Assembly (NCBI GenBank): GCA_964540965.1
Contig: CAZIOT010000008.1
Location: forward strand, 124,001-188,000
Direction of reading: 5' to 3'
DNA length: 64,000 nt
Source: JADYZU01 sp964540965
GTDB taxonomy: Bacteria > Pseudomonadota > Alphaproteobacteria > Rhodobacterales > Rhodobacteraceae
Shown here in pieces: positions 1 to 7,944 of this stretch. Under the pieces are notes generated by a model. It had not been told where the DNA came from and did not search any database. It saw nothing but the letters and a program-made list of their open reading frames with translations. The translations under genes were made by a program, and so were the position numbers. How positions within the stretch are numbered: position 1 is the first letter of the stretch; each line of letters opens with the position of its first letter.

Positions 1-450
1 CGGCAGCGATGTGCCGGTGCCGCCGCCGACGCCCTTCCACTGCGCGACGAGAAGGCGGATGATCTCGGCCACGACCCAGGTGCCGATGGCGAAATAGGCG
101 CCGTTCAGGCGAAAGACGAAGAACGCCGTCGGCACCGCGACAGCCAGCGCGAACAGCCCCGACAGGGGCAGCGCCAGCACCGGGTCAAGACCCCAGTAGA
201 TGGCCGCGCCGAACATGGCATAGGCGCCAAGCCCGACAAAGGCCTGCTGGCCGACGCTGACCAGCCCGCCATAGCCGGCCAGCAGGTTCCAGAATTGCGC
301 CAGCACCAGCATGGTCAGGATGAAGAACAGATCCTGGATCAGCCCGCGCCCGGCAAAGGCCGGCAGCGCGATGGCAAGAACGATGACCGCCACCGCTGCG
401 ACAGCGGCGATGGTCGAGGCGCGGGTGCGGGTGGCAGAGGTATAGGCCAT
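1..450 (-). CDS. livM: Branched-chain-type ABC permease LivM (partial, C-terminus beyond window)
   Basis: Only the first 150 residues are inside the window. They read MAYTSATRTRASTIAAV, then a membrane span, then a stretch rich in glycine and aromatic residues including LAQFWNLLAGYGGLVSVGQQ, the hallmark of LivM inner-membrane permeases of the branched-chain amino-acid/HAAT family. The start codon overlaps the livH stop by one base (TGATG), which indicates translational coupling. The protein would pair with LivH to form the channel energised by LivG and LivF. Placement next to aromatic ring-cleavage genes suggests the substrate is an aromatic acid or similar compound rather than leucine; that is inference from context. 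Confidence 0.93.
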   Translation of the reverse strand, partial: MAYTSATRTRASTIAAVAAVAVIVLAIALPAFAGRGLIQDLFFILTMLVLAQFWNLLAGYGGLVSVGQQAFVGLGAYAMFGAAIYWGLDPVLALPLSGLFALAVAVPTAFFVFRLNGAYFAIGTWVVAEIIRLLVAQWKGVGGGTGTSLP

Positions 451-1313
451 CAGTCGAACGCCCTTGGAAACAGGCCGCGCGGCCGCAGCAGCAGCACGAC
501 GACAAAGGCGACATGGCCGGCAAGGATCTGCCATTCCGGGTTGATCGCCGCTCCCAGCGTCTGCGCGACACCGATGATGACCCCGCCCGCCAGCGTGCCC
601 CACAGGCTGCCAAGGCCGCCGATGATGACCGCCTCGAACGCATAGATCAGCCGCGCCGGCCCGATGGTCGGGTCGAAATTCGCCCGCATCCCCAGATAAA
701 GCGCGGCGATGGTGACGACGACCATGGCGATGCCGGTCGCCTGCGCAAAGATCGCCTTTGGCCGGATGCCCATCAGGCTGGCCGTCACCGGATCGTCGCT
801 CGTGGCGCGAAAGGCACGGCCCAGCGCCGTGCGGTAGAAGATGAAGTTCAGCGCCAGGATCACCGCGATGGCCGAACCAAAGGTCAGAAGCGGCATGATC
901 CCCACCGTCACCGGCCCCAGATCGACCGAGGCAGTCTCCAGCGCCCCGCCCGAAACCCGCCGGCTGTCGGCGGTAAAGCCCATGAGCAGGCCGTTCTGCA
1001 GCACGATGGACAGGCCGAAGGTCACCAGCAGCGGCGGCAGGATGTCGGGGCCCAGCACCCGGTTCAGCACCCCGCGCTGCAGCCCCCAGCCCAGCGCGAA
1101 CATCAGCGGCATGGCGACCAGCGCGGCAAGGAACGGGTTGATCCCCAGGGCCGTGGTCGCGCCCAGCACCAGATAGGCGCCCAGCACGATCAGGTCGCCA
1201 TGGGCCAGGTTCACAAGGCGCATGATGCCGAAGACCAGGCTAAGCCCCGCCGCGAACAGGGCATAAAGCCCGCCCAGCAGCACGCCCTGCACGATGGTGT
1301 CGAGCCAGTTCAT
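450..1313 (-). CDS. livH: Branched-chain-type ABC permease LivH
   Basis: This is a 287-residue inner-membrane permease, normal length for LivH. It starts MNWLDTIVQGVLLGGLYALF and carries the family motif GLSLVFGIMRLVNLAHGD near residues 24-41, followed by about eight hydrophobic spans and EAVIIGGLGSLWGTLAGG near the C-terminus. It forms the transmembrane pore with LivM. A gap of 154 bases separates it from livF upstream, unusually large for this operon, and the gap holds a GC hairpin and a copy of the GGTGGGT palindrome. Its stop overlaps the livM start. Confidence 0.94.
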   Translation of the reverse strand: MNWLDTIVQGVLLGGLYALFAAGLSLVFGIMRLVNLAHGDLIVLGAYLVLGATTALGINPFLAALVAMPLMFALGWGLQRGVLNRVLGPDILPPLLVTFGLSIVLQNGLLMGFTADSRRVSGGALETASVDLGPVTVGIMPLLTFGSAIAVILALNFIFYRTALGRAFRATSDDPVTASLMGIRPKAIFAQATGIAMVVVTIAALYLGMRANFDPTIGPARLIYAFEAVIIGGLGSLWGTLAGGVIIGVAQTLGAAINPEWQILAGHVAFVVVLLLRPRGLFPRAFD

Positions 1314-1337
1314 GCCCGCACCCCCGCGCCTTCCTCA

Positions 1338-1392
1338 TTCTTCGTCCACAAATATCCTCTGGGGGGTCCGGGGGGGCGAAGCGCCCCCCGGG
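1338..1392 (-). terminator. GC hairpin with GGATATTT tail between livF and livH
   Basis: A G7/C6 hairpin with an AAG-type loop (about 1368-1391) is followed, on the minus strand, by CCCCCCAGAGGATATTTG and then GGACGAAGAATGA. The same architecture (GC stem, run of G or C, (G)GTATTT, purine-rich AAGATGAA) recurs at 61773-61810 downstream of pta. It has no clean U-tract, so termination or mRNA stabilisation is a guess. Its position inside the liv operon suggests partial termination or differential expression of livHM. Confidence 0.4.
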
Positions 1393-1430
1393 CGGCCGCC
1401 ACCGGCGCAAACCTTCGGAATGAAGCACCC

Positions 1431-1452
1431 GTAAGGTGGGTCCCGACCCACC
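1431..1452. repeat. Palindromic repeat, GGTGGGT family (copy 1)
   Basis: GTAA followed by GGTGGGT-N4-ACCCACC, a palindrome with the same core as the copies at 40824, 46587, 46630, 57925, 57954 and 58155. This copy lies in the livF-livH spacer. The GTA flank is present only on the left side here. Confidence 0.75.
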
Positions 1453-1467
1453 GCTCGCGCTGCCCGC

Positions 1468-2172
1468 TCATGCCTGCGCCCCGAAATAGGCGTCGTGGAT
1501 CGCGGCACGGCTCAGGTTCTCCGGGCGGCCCGACAGGGTGACGCGGCCCTCCATCATGCAATAGACCCGGTTGGCGACCTTCAGCGCCTGACCGATATCC
1601 TGTTCGACGACAATCACGCTGGCGCCTCCGGCACGGATCTTCGGCAGCGCGGCATAGATGTCGCGGATCACCACCGGCGCCAGCCCAAGGCTGATCTCGT
1701 CGCACAGGATGACCCGCGGATTGCTCATCAGTGCGCGGCCGATGGCGACCATCTGCTGCTGGCCGCCCGACAGTTGCGTGCCGGCGTTCTTCCGCCGCTC
1801 CTTCAGGATCGGGAACAGGTCATAGACGGCATCAAGGTTCCACGGGCCGCGGCCGCTGCGGGCATGGGCGCCGATCAGCAGGTTTTCCTCGACCGTCAGC
1901 GACGGGAACAGCCGCCGCCCCTCGGGCACCATGGCGATGCCCAGCTGCATCACCTCCTCGGCCGGCAGGTGGCCAATGGGCCGCCCCTCGAACAGCAACT
2001 GGTCGGCGGCGTTGGCAAGAACGCCGGCAACCGATCGCATGAGCGTGGTCTTGCCGGCGCCGTTCGCACCGATGATCGCCACGCATTCGCCCTCGTCCAG
2101 CGCGATATCGACGCCGAACAGCGCCTGGAACAGGCCGTAGCGCGCCGTCAGTCCGCGGGTCTCCAGCAGCAT
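1468..2172 (-). CDS. livF: Branched-chain-type ABC transporter ATPase LivF
   Basis: A 234-residue cytoplasmic ATPase of the LivF subfamily. Walker A GANGAGKTT is at about residues 35-43, the signature LSGGQQQM at about 134, and Walker B VILCDEISLGLAP at about 155-167; the GLAP ending is typical of LivF. The start codon overlaps the livG stop by one base (TGATG), so the two ATPases are translationally coupled. It energises uptake through LivHM. Confidence 0.95.
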   Translation of the reverse strand: MLLETRGLTARYGLFQALFGVDIALDEGECVAIIGANGAGKTTLMRSVAGVLANAADQLLFEGRPIGHLPAEEVMQLGIAMVPEGRRLFPSLTVEENLLIGAHARSGRGPWNLDAVYDLFPILKERRKNAGTQLSGGQQQMVAIGRALMSNPRVILCDEISLGLAPVVIRDIYAALPKIRAGGASVIVVEQDIGQALKVANRVYCMMEGRVTLSGRPENLSRAAIHDAYFGAQA

Positions 2173-2891
2173 CAGACCTCGATCCCCAGATAGATTTCGC
2201 GCACCTCGCGCCGCGCCATCACCTCGTCAGGCAGCCCCTCGGCGATGACCTTGCCGAAATCGAGCACCACCAGCCGCGACACCACCGACGTCAGCGCATG
2301 CAGCACATGTTCGATCCAGACGATGGTGACACCGGTGGCATGGACGGCGCGGATCGTGTCGACCAGCGCCGCGCATTCGCCCTCGGTCAGGCCACCGGCG
2401 ATTTCGTCCAGCAGCAGCAGTTTCGGCCCGGTCGCCATTGCCCGCGCCAGTTCCAGCCGCTTGCGCTGAAGCAGCGACAGCGACCCCGCCGGCGCATTGG
2501 CGCGCGGCAAAAGCTCGGTCTGGCGCAGGATCGCGGCGCAATCTTCCGTCACCTCGCGTTCGGGCAGGCCGCGGCCATGGGTGGCGGCGACGACAAGGTT
2601 CTCGAACACCGTCAGGCTGTCAAAGGGCTGCGGGATCTGGAAACTGCGCCCCACGCCCATCAGGCAGCGTTCCATGGGCGAGACGCGGGTCACGTCGCGG
2701 CCCATCAGCGTCACCGTGCCGGCATCGGGCCGCAGGTTGCCGGTAATCAGGTTGAACAGCGTCGATTTCCCGGCCCCGTTCGGGCCGATGATGCCAAGGG
2801 CCTCGCCCGCCTCGACGGCAAGCGTCACCTGATCGGTGACCTTGAGGGCACCGAAACTTTTCGAGACATTGGCAAGGCTGAGAAGGGCCAA
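2172..2891 (-). CDS. livG: Branched-chain-type ABC transporter ATPase LivG
   Basis: A 239-residue ATPase with Walker A GPNGAGKST at about residues 36-44 and Walker B LLLLDEIAGGLTEGE. The ABC signature reads SLSLLQRKRLELARAM rather than the usual LSGGQ or LSYGQ form. This variant occurs in a LivG subgroup, so I do not read it as inactivating. The gene lies 50 bases downstream of the binding-protein gene and overlaps livF, so it belongs to the same operon. Confidence 0.93.
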   Translation of the reverse strand: MALLSLANVSKSFGALKVTDQVTLAVEAGEALGIIGPNGAGKSTLFNLITGNLRPDAGTVTLMGRDVTRVSPMERCLMGVGRSFQIPQPFDSLTVFENLVVAATHGRGLPEREVTEDCAAILRQTELLPRANAPAGSLSLLQRKRLELARAMATGPKLLLLDEIAGGLTEGECAALVDTIRAVHATGVTIVWIEHVLHALTSVVSRLVVLDFGKVIAEGLPDEVMARREVREIYLGIEV

Positions 2892-2941
2892 GGCTACCTC
2901 ATCGGGGGCGTCCCGGCCGGGGGTGCCGGCCGGGTGCGGGA

Positions 2942-4222
2942 TCAGACCAGCGATTCCATGCTTCCCTGCGTCGGGATGTCGGGCGCGGTCTGGTTGTCGA
3001 CCACGACAAGCTGGAAGGTGCCGTCATCCTGCCGCCGCCACTGGCCGCCGACCAGCGGCGTCTTGCAGACGTTTTTCGCGGCGAATTCCGGCACGCCCTG
3101 CCCGTTCCAGGCGATATGGCCGACCATCGTGTCCAGGTCGGTGGCGGCAATCGCCTCGGCCACGGCATCGGGATCGGTCGGATCGTCGGCGCGGGTGATG
3201 ACATCGGTCGCCACTTCGAACAGCGAATGGACAAAGCCGATGGGCTGCGTCCACGGCCGGCCCGAGAACGCCTCGAAATCATCGGCAAGATCGCCGGCGC
3301 TTTGCCCGGTCAGCGACGAGGTGAAGGGGTGGTTGCGGCTCCACCACACTTCGGACGACAGGTTGTGCCCGGACTCGCCCAAAGCCTCGACCGATTGCGG
3401 GAACAGGATCGCCTTGGCGACGGTGATCGCCTTGGGCGTCAGCCCCTGTTGCAGCGACTGGTTGCGGAAGGTGGTGAAATCGGGCGGGATCACCACGCCG
3501 GTGATGATCTCGGCATTCGCCGCCTTGAAGGCGTTGATCTGCGCGCTGAAATCGTCGGTCAGGTTCTGATAGCGGCCGGGGTCGGTCGTGGTATAGCCCG
3601 CGGCAAGGAAACCGGGCGCGACGCCATTGGCCGGATCGCCCCAGGCATTGCCGTCGGCATCGTTCGGGAACAGCCCTCCGACCTGCTTGTTGGTGTCCAG
3701 CTGGTTCCACATGTTGGTGAAGACGGCGATCACGTCCTCGAGCCCCCAGAAATAGTGGAAGGCATAGTTGAAGGGCTGCCAAGATGTCGGATCGGTGGGG
3801 TTGCCCTGCTGGCCGATGAACCACGGCTGCCAGGGCGCCTTGGTCGAGATGACGGGGATGCCTTCGCTTTCGCAGACGGTGGCCACCGGATTGGTCGTTT
3901 CGGGCGTCGAGGCGACCAGCATCAGGTGGATTTCGTCGTCGACGATCAGTTCCGAGGAGACTTCGGCGGCGCGGTTGGGGTTCGACTGGCTGTCCTTGAC
4001 GATGACCTGCACATCAAGGCCCAGTTCCGCGGCCTTCCTGGCATACATGTCGAGGGTAAAGGCGTCGGCCTCGGCAAAGCCGGCCAGCGGCCCGGTCTGG
4101 GGCGAGACATAGCCGATGCGGATCGTGGTGCCTTGCGCGATGGCGGGCGCGGCAAGGCCGGAGGCGCTCAGGATCAGGCCCGAGGCGCCGGTGTTTCTCA
4201 GGAACTTGCGTCTGGTCAGCAT
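2942..4222 (-). CDS. Periplasmic substrate-binding protein of the branched-chain/aromatic ABC importer
   Basis: A 426-residue periplasmic binding protein (Peripla_BP_6 type). The start MLTRRKFLRNTG was chosen because GGGAGGAGAACGAC lies directly upstream and the peptide opens with a twin-arginine motif (RRKFLR), a hydrophobic segment and an APAIAQ cleavage site, so export is probably by Tat. The mature part begins TTIRIGYVSPQTGPLAGFAEAD, typical of this fold. It is the first gene of the liv block and follows the maleylacetate reductase gene. Proteins of this family near catabolic genes often bind aromatic acids; the actual ligand cannot be read from sequence. Confidence 0.88.
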   Translation of the reverse strand: MLTRRKFLRNTGASGLILSASGLAAPAIAQGTTIRIGYVSPQTGPLAGFAEADAFTLDMYARKAAELGLDVQVIVKDSQSNPNRAAEVSSELIVDDEIHLMLVASTPETTNPVATVCESEGIPVISTKAPWQPWFIGQQGNPTDPTSWQPFNYAFHYFWGLEDVIAVFTNMWNQLDTNKQVGGLFPNDADGNAWGDPANGVAPGFLAAGYTTTDPGRYQNLTDDFSAQINAFKAANAEIITGVVIPPDFTTFRNQSLQQGLTPKAITVAKAILFPQSVEALGESGHNLSSEVWWSRNHPFTSSLTGQSAGDLADDFEAFSGRPWTQPIGFVHSLFEVATDVITRADDPTDPDAVAEAIAATDLDTMVGHIAWNGQGVPEFAAKNVCKTPLVGGQWRRQDDGTFQLVVVDNQTAPDIPTQGSMESLV

Positions 4223-4260
4223 GTCGTTCTCCTCCCTTGATGGTGTCTTGGTTGTGGCGC

Positions 4261-4307
4261 GGATTTTCGCGAAAATCCGGCGCGCGCAGAAAATTCGCGA
4301 ATTTTCT
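4261..4307. repeat. Two AT-core palindromes between maleylacetate reductase and the binding-protein gene
   Basis: GGATTTTCGCGAAAATCC (4261-4278) is a perfect 18-base palindrome. A perfect 20-base palindrome at 4288-4307 has the arms AGAAAATTCG and CGAATTTTCT and overlaps the stop codon of the upstream gene. A related palindrome with a TG centre sits at 50324-50341 between two convergent genes. The location at gene ends suggests transcription termination or processing; on the minus strand the pair would separate the catabolic genes from the transporter genes. Confidence 0.6.
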
Positions 4308-5361
4308 AAAGGTGCGGCCGGGCGCCCTCCCATGCCGCCTGCAACAGCTTGCGGATGTCGTTCCGGTCAAAGGGCCGCGGGTTCCAGTAGGGGTTCTGCA
4401 CCGCGATCTCTGCCGCCCGGTCCAGATCGGCCTCGGTCAGGCCCAGATCGGCCAGCCGCAGCGGCGCGCCGCACTCCTTGGCAAAGTCCCACAAGCCGCC
4501 GCCGACGCTGCCAAAGATGTCCGCCACCGGCGCCAGTTCCCTGCCCGCCGCGACGGCGTTGAACGCGGCGGTATGCGGGATCAGGATCGCGTGGGTTTCG
4601 GCATGCGGCGTGTTGAACGACCCGCCCAGCACATGCGCCAGCTTGTGATGCAGCGCCATCGAGATATAGCCCAGCGCCGTCGAACACAGCCAGGCGCCAT
4701 AGAGCACCTCGGACCGCGCCGCCGTATTGCCCGGATCGCGGGTCACCACCGGCAGGCCGGCCTTGAAGGCGCGCATCGCCTCCACGCTCATCAGCGACAG
4801 GATCGGGTTGGCGTCGGGGGCATACAGCGCCTCGACCCCGTGGGCGATGGCGTTCAGCGCGCTTGTCACGGTCAGCGCCGGCGGCAGGGTCAGCGTCAGG
4901 TCGACGTCATAGATGACGGTTTCCGGCCGGATCGCCGGGTCGCGGCGGGTGGACTTTTTTCCGTCCGCCGTCTCTCCCAGGATATCGGTCATCTCGGACC
5001 CGGCATAGGTCGTCGGGATCACCACCTGATCGGCGCCGGTCCTGACGGCAATCGCCTTGCCAAGGCCGGTGGTCGATCCGCCGCCCAGCGACACCACGCA
5101 ATCGGCGCCCGCCGCCTGATACGCGGCCACCGCCCGCGCCGTCACATCGGTGGGCGTGTGCATGGTGGCATCGGTAAAGGTGCCCGCCGCCAGATCGCCC
5201 AGCAGGCCGGCCAGCCGTTCGGCATCCGCCGCCTGATTGGGCGTCGACAGCACCAGCGCGCGCGACCGGCCCAGGCGTTTCACCTCGTCGCCCGCCTGCG
5301 CGATGGTGCCAGAGCCGAAGAGAACGCGGGTCGGGATGCCGGCGAAGGTGAAGGGGGTCAT
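4306..5361 (-). CDS. Maleylacetate reductase
   Basis: A 351-residue iron-type alcohol dehydrogenase family protein that fits maleylacetate reductase, which reduces maleylacetate to 3-oxoadipate with NAD(P)H, the last step of the hydroxyquinol, resorcinol and chlorocatechol routes. It starts MTPFTFAGIPTRVLFGSGT and has the nucleotide-binding GGGSTTGLGKA (about residues 91-101), TYAGSEMT, and histidines in ALNAIAHGVEALY and MALHHKLAHVLGG that match family metal/active-site positions. The start overlaps the stop of the esterase gene (ATGA), so the two are coupled. Its companions, a hydroxyquinol-type dioxygenase and a VOC ring-cleavage enzyme, supply maleylacetate. Confidence 0.92.
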   Translation of the reverse strand: MTPFTFAGIPTRVLFGSGTIAQAGDEVKRLGRSRALVLSTPNQAADAERLAGLLGDLAAGTFTDATMHTPTDVTARAVAAYQAAGADCVVSLGGGSTTGLGKAIAVRTGADQVVIPTTYAGSEMTDILGETADGKKSTRRDPAIRPETVIYDVDLTLTLPPALTVTSALNAIAHGVEALYAPDANPILSLMSVEAMRAFKAGLPVVTRDPGNTAARSEVLYGAWLCSTALGYISMALHHKLAHVLGGSFNTPHAETHAILIPHTAAFNAVAAGRELAPVADIFGSVGGGLWDFAKECGAPLRLADLGLTEADLDRAAEIAVQNPYWNPRPFDRNDIRKLLQAAWEGARPHL

Positions 5362-5984
5362 CTGCCTGCCTCCAGAGGTATGCGGCCTGCGGCCAGATCG
5401 GCCAGCAGTCCGGCAAGGGCGGCGATTTCGGTCGCGGAAACCGCATGCGGGCGGCCGGGGAACACATCGGTCCGGACCCGCGCACCGGCGCGGGCGAAAC
5501 CGGCGGCCATAGCGGTGAAATCCGCCAGCGGAATCCACGGATCGTCATCGCCGCAAGAGGCATAGACCGGCAGACCGTCCAGCGGCGGCAACGCCCCGCC
5601 CCCGCCGACGCGGCAGCCGGTGAACAGGCACAGGGCGTCGGGCCGGGCCACGCGGGCGGCATATTCCGCCGCCATGCAGGCGCCCTGCGAAAAGCCGGCG
5701 ATCAGCAGCGGCCGGCCGCTAGCGCGCGCCAGTGCCACCGCCGCACCGACCTGCGCCAGCGAGGCGGCAAGTTCCCCCTGCGTCTGCGCCGTCATCGGAT
5801 CGACCGCTTTGGCCGCATACCAGCTTTGGCCGGCCGCCCGCGGCAGGACAAAGCGGCAGGCGCGGGCGCCCGTGGCCGCGGCGATTTCGGCCATGTCCTC
5901 GGGCGTCTGGCCGCGCCCGTGGATGAGGACGCAGGCCACGCCCGCGTCCCCCTCCCCGGCGCCGATGACAAGCGGTTCGGTCAT
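5358..5984 (-). CDS. Carboxylesterase/phospholipase-family alpha/beta hydrolase (MhqD-like)
   Basis: A 208-residue alpha/beta hydrolase. LIHGRGQTPEDM near residue 21 resembles the oxyanion-hole segment, GFSQGA near residue 95 is the nucleophile elbow, GDDDPWIP holds the likely aspartate, and FPGRPHAVS holds the histidine. It belongs with small cytosolic carboxylesterases such as MhqD. The start MTEPLVIG is one base after the stop of the VOC dioxygenase gene. A VOC dioxygenase next to such a hydrolase mirrors the Bacillus mhqO-mhqD pair for hydroquinone/quinone removal. Substrate is unknown. Confidence 0.8.
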   Translation of the reverse strand: MTEPLVIGAGEGDAGVACVLIHGRGQTPEDMAEIAAATGARACRFVLPRAAGQSWYAAKAVDPMTAQTQGELAASLAQVGAAVALARASGRPLLIAGFSQGACMAAEYAARVARPDALCLFTGCRVGGGGALPPLDGLPVYASCGDDDPWIPLADFTAMAAGFARAGARVRTDVFPGRPHAVSATEIAALAGLLADLAAGRIPLEAGR

Positions 5985-5985
5985 C

Positions 5986-6942
5986 TCAGAACGCGATCGG
6001 TTCCAGACCTTCGCGCAGTTCCGCCTCGCGGTCCTTGAACCAGGGCGGGAACACCAGCGACTTGCCGATGGAACCGGCCGGTTCGTCGCGCGCCCATCCC
6101 TCGGGCACGGTCCAGGCCAGTTCGAACAGCGCCCCGCCGGGCGAACGCATGTACATCGACTTGAAATACATCCGGTCCTTCTGTTCGGACACATCGGTAT
6201 AGCCCAGGCCCTCAAGCTGACCTTTCAGCTTGTACTGGTTGTCCTCGTCGCCGGTGTTGAATGCGAGGTGGTGGATGGTGCCGCCCGAAAGGGTCCAGGT
6301 GCCTTGCGGGCTGACGGTGTCCTCAAGCACCTCGACCACCGACTGGATGCCGTCGTTTTCGGGCACGATCCACATGGAATCATTGCCCGCCTTGGCGGCA
6401 CGGGCAAAGCCGAAGCCGCCTTCGAGGAATTCCTCCATCGCCGCCACGTCCGACACGGCCACGCCGCCGCCGTAGATGCCCTTGATGCCATGGGCCGCGC
6501 CGATCCCGGCCGCCTCGTTCACGATGGGCTGGCGGCTGTCGGCGGGGTTTTCCACCAGTTCATGCGGGATGCCGCAGGGATGCAGGAACATCACCCGCGT
6601 CAGGCCAAAGCGTTCGCCCTTGGTCGCGGCAATGCCCTTGCCGTTCAGGCGGTTGACCCAGAAATCGGCCGAACCCACCGGGATCGCCTGCATGATCGTG
6701 CGCGACTGGTTGGTGCCGCGGCGGCCATAGACGCCGGGTTTCTTGAACGGGAAAGTGGTGAGAATGGTCGAGGCATCGCCGTTCTGCGACCCGTAATACA
6801 GGTGATAGACCGGGATCACCCCGTCAAACAGCACGGTCTTTTTCACCGAATAGAGGCCCAGCGCCCCGGTATAGAAATCGTAATCGTCCTGCGCGCCATG
6901 CGTGGACATCGTGAGATGGTGATAACCGCTCACCAGTGCCAT
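5986..6942 (-). CDS. VOC-family ring-cleaving dioxygenase (hydroquinone dioxygenase / MhqO / LinE type)
   Basis: A 318-residue protein with two vicinal-oxygen-chelate modules. The first opens SGYHHLTMSTHGAQDDYDFYTGALG; the second contains GGTIHHLAFNTGDEDNQ and ends with GGALFELAW. The histidines of YHHLT and IHHLAF and the glutamate of FELAW are the expected metal ligands. This family includes MhqO and the hydroquinone 1,2-dioxygenases PcpA and LinE, which cleave hydroquinones next to one hydroxyl. With the intradiol dioxygenase upstream and maleylacetate reductase downstream, a hydroquinone or quinone substrate is plausible. The exact substrate is not determinable here. Confidence 0.85.
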   Translation of the reverse strand: MALVSGYHHLTMSTHGAQDDYDFYTGALGLYSVKKTVLFDGVIPVYHLYYGSQNGDASTILTTFPFKKPGVYGRRGTNQSRTIMQAIPVGSADFWVNRLNGKGIAATKGERFGLTRVMFLHPCGIPHELVENPADSRQPIVNEAAGIGAAHGIKGIYGGGVAVSDVAAMEEFLEGGFGFARAAKAGNDSMWIVPENDGIQSVVEVLEDTVSPQGTWTLSGGTIHHLAFNTGDEDNQYKLKGQLEGLGYTDVSEQKDRMYFKSMYMRSPGGALFELAWTVPEGWARDEPAGSIGKSLVFPPWFKDREAELREGLEPIAF

Positions 6943-6983
6943 GATTTCCTCCTCCTCTGACCCCTCCGGGGGGCCGGTTTCTG

Positions 6984-7847
6984 TCAGACGCTGTCCTCTC
7001 CGGCCCGGGCTCGGGCCAGGACAAAGCGGTAGGCGGCGCGCAGGGTGCCATCGTCCCCGCGGCTGAAATCGGTCGCAAGTGCCGGATGCACGGCAAACAG
7101 CGGGTCACGGTCCAGCGCCGGGTCGGCGCGGTCGAAGACATGCGTGGTCAGCCGCTGGAACCCCGGCGCGCTGATCCGGAAATGCAGATGCGCCGGCCGC
7201 ATCAGGCCGAGGCCCAGCGCCAGCAACAGCCGCCCCACCGGCCCGTCGGCCGGCACGCCGTAACGGCCGGGCCGCACCGCGCGGAGGGTGACCGCGCCAT
7301 CGGCGCCGCTGCGATAGATGCCGCGCAGGTTGAATTCGGGTTGCCGGTCCGGCTCCTGATTTTCATAGCGGCCCTCGGCATTGGCCTGCCAGACCTCGAC
7401 CGCGGCCCCGGCCACCGGCTGGCCGTCAAGGTCGGTCACGGTGGCGGCAAAGACCAGCGCCTCGCCCTTGCCGTCGATCGAGATCGATTCGCCATCGGCC
7501 CGCGCCGGTGCGCCTTCGCGATAGAACGGGCCGATCAGCGTGTTGGGCGTCGCGCCCTCGGGGCGGCGCACCGATTGCGCCTCGACCATGCTGGTCAGGC
7601 CCAGGGTATCGGCCAGCAGCACCCATTCCTGCCGCTGCTCGGACGTGTATTCGCCAACCTCGGTCAGGAAACCGATCAGCCGGCGCAGGTCTTCGCGGGT
7701 GGCGCCGGTTTCGGTGACGACGCGGCCCAGATGATCGACGATGACGGACAGCACCTTGGCCAGGCGCGCGTCGGGGCTGCGTCCGGTCCGGGCGCGGAAC
7801 GCCCGGTCAGGCTGCCTTTCCACCAGCTGCGCGCCGCGGCCGTCCAT
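6984..7847 (-). CDS. Intradiol ring-cleavage dioxygenase, probable hydroxyquinol 1,2-dioxygenase
   Basis: A 287-residue non-haem Fe(III) intradiol dioxygenase. An N-terminal helical dimerisation domain (about residues 1-100) precedes the catalytic beta-sandwich. Iron ligands are visible as tyrosines in GRYENQEP and RYGVPADGPVG and histidines in RPAHLHFRI. VEVWQANAEGRYEN is the family signature. Clustering with maleylacetate reductase favours hydroxyquinol, whose cleavage yields maleylacetate directly, over catechol. It is the first gene of the minus-strand catabolic operon, diverging from the LysR gene across 95 bases. Confidence 0.9.
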   Translation of the reverse strand: MDGRGAQLVERQPDRAFRARTGRSPDARLAKVLSVIVDHLGRVVTETGATREDLRRLIGFLTEVGEYTSEQRQEWVLLADTLGLTSMVEAQSVRRPEGATPNTLIGPFYREGAPARADGESISIDGKGEALVFAATVTDLDGQPVAGAAVEVWQANAEGRYENQEPDRQPEFNLRGIYRSGADGAVTLRAVRPGRYGVPADGPVGRLLLALGLGLMRPAHLHFRISAPGFQRLTTHVFDRADPALDRDPLFAVHPALATDFSRGDDGTLRAAYRFVLARARAGEDSV

Positions 7848-7929
7848 CCCGATCCCCCCTCAGGCCTCTTTCCTGACGGTCAGCCTAGCCGCGCATTGCC
7901 GCTTGAGAATCATTTCTTTCGCGGACAAC

Positions 7930-7944
7930 ATACCAAACTGTTAT
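7930..7944. promoter_or_regulatory. Candidate LysR-type operator (T-N11-A)
   Basis: ATACCAAACTGTTAT is an interrupted dyad with the T-N11-A spacing typical of LysR regulators, in the 95-base divergent spacer. It overlaps the first bases of the LysR start codon, which would suit autorepression. Read on the minus strand it is ATAAC-N5-GGTAT, in the direction of the catabolic operon. Confidence 0.45.
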
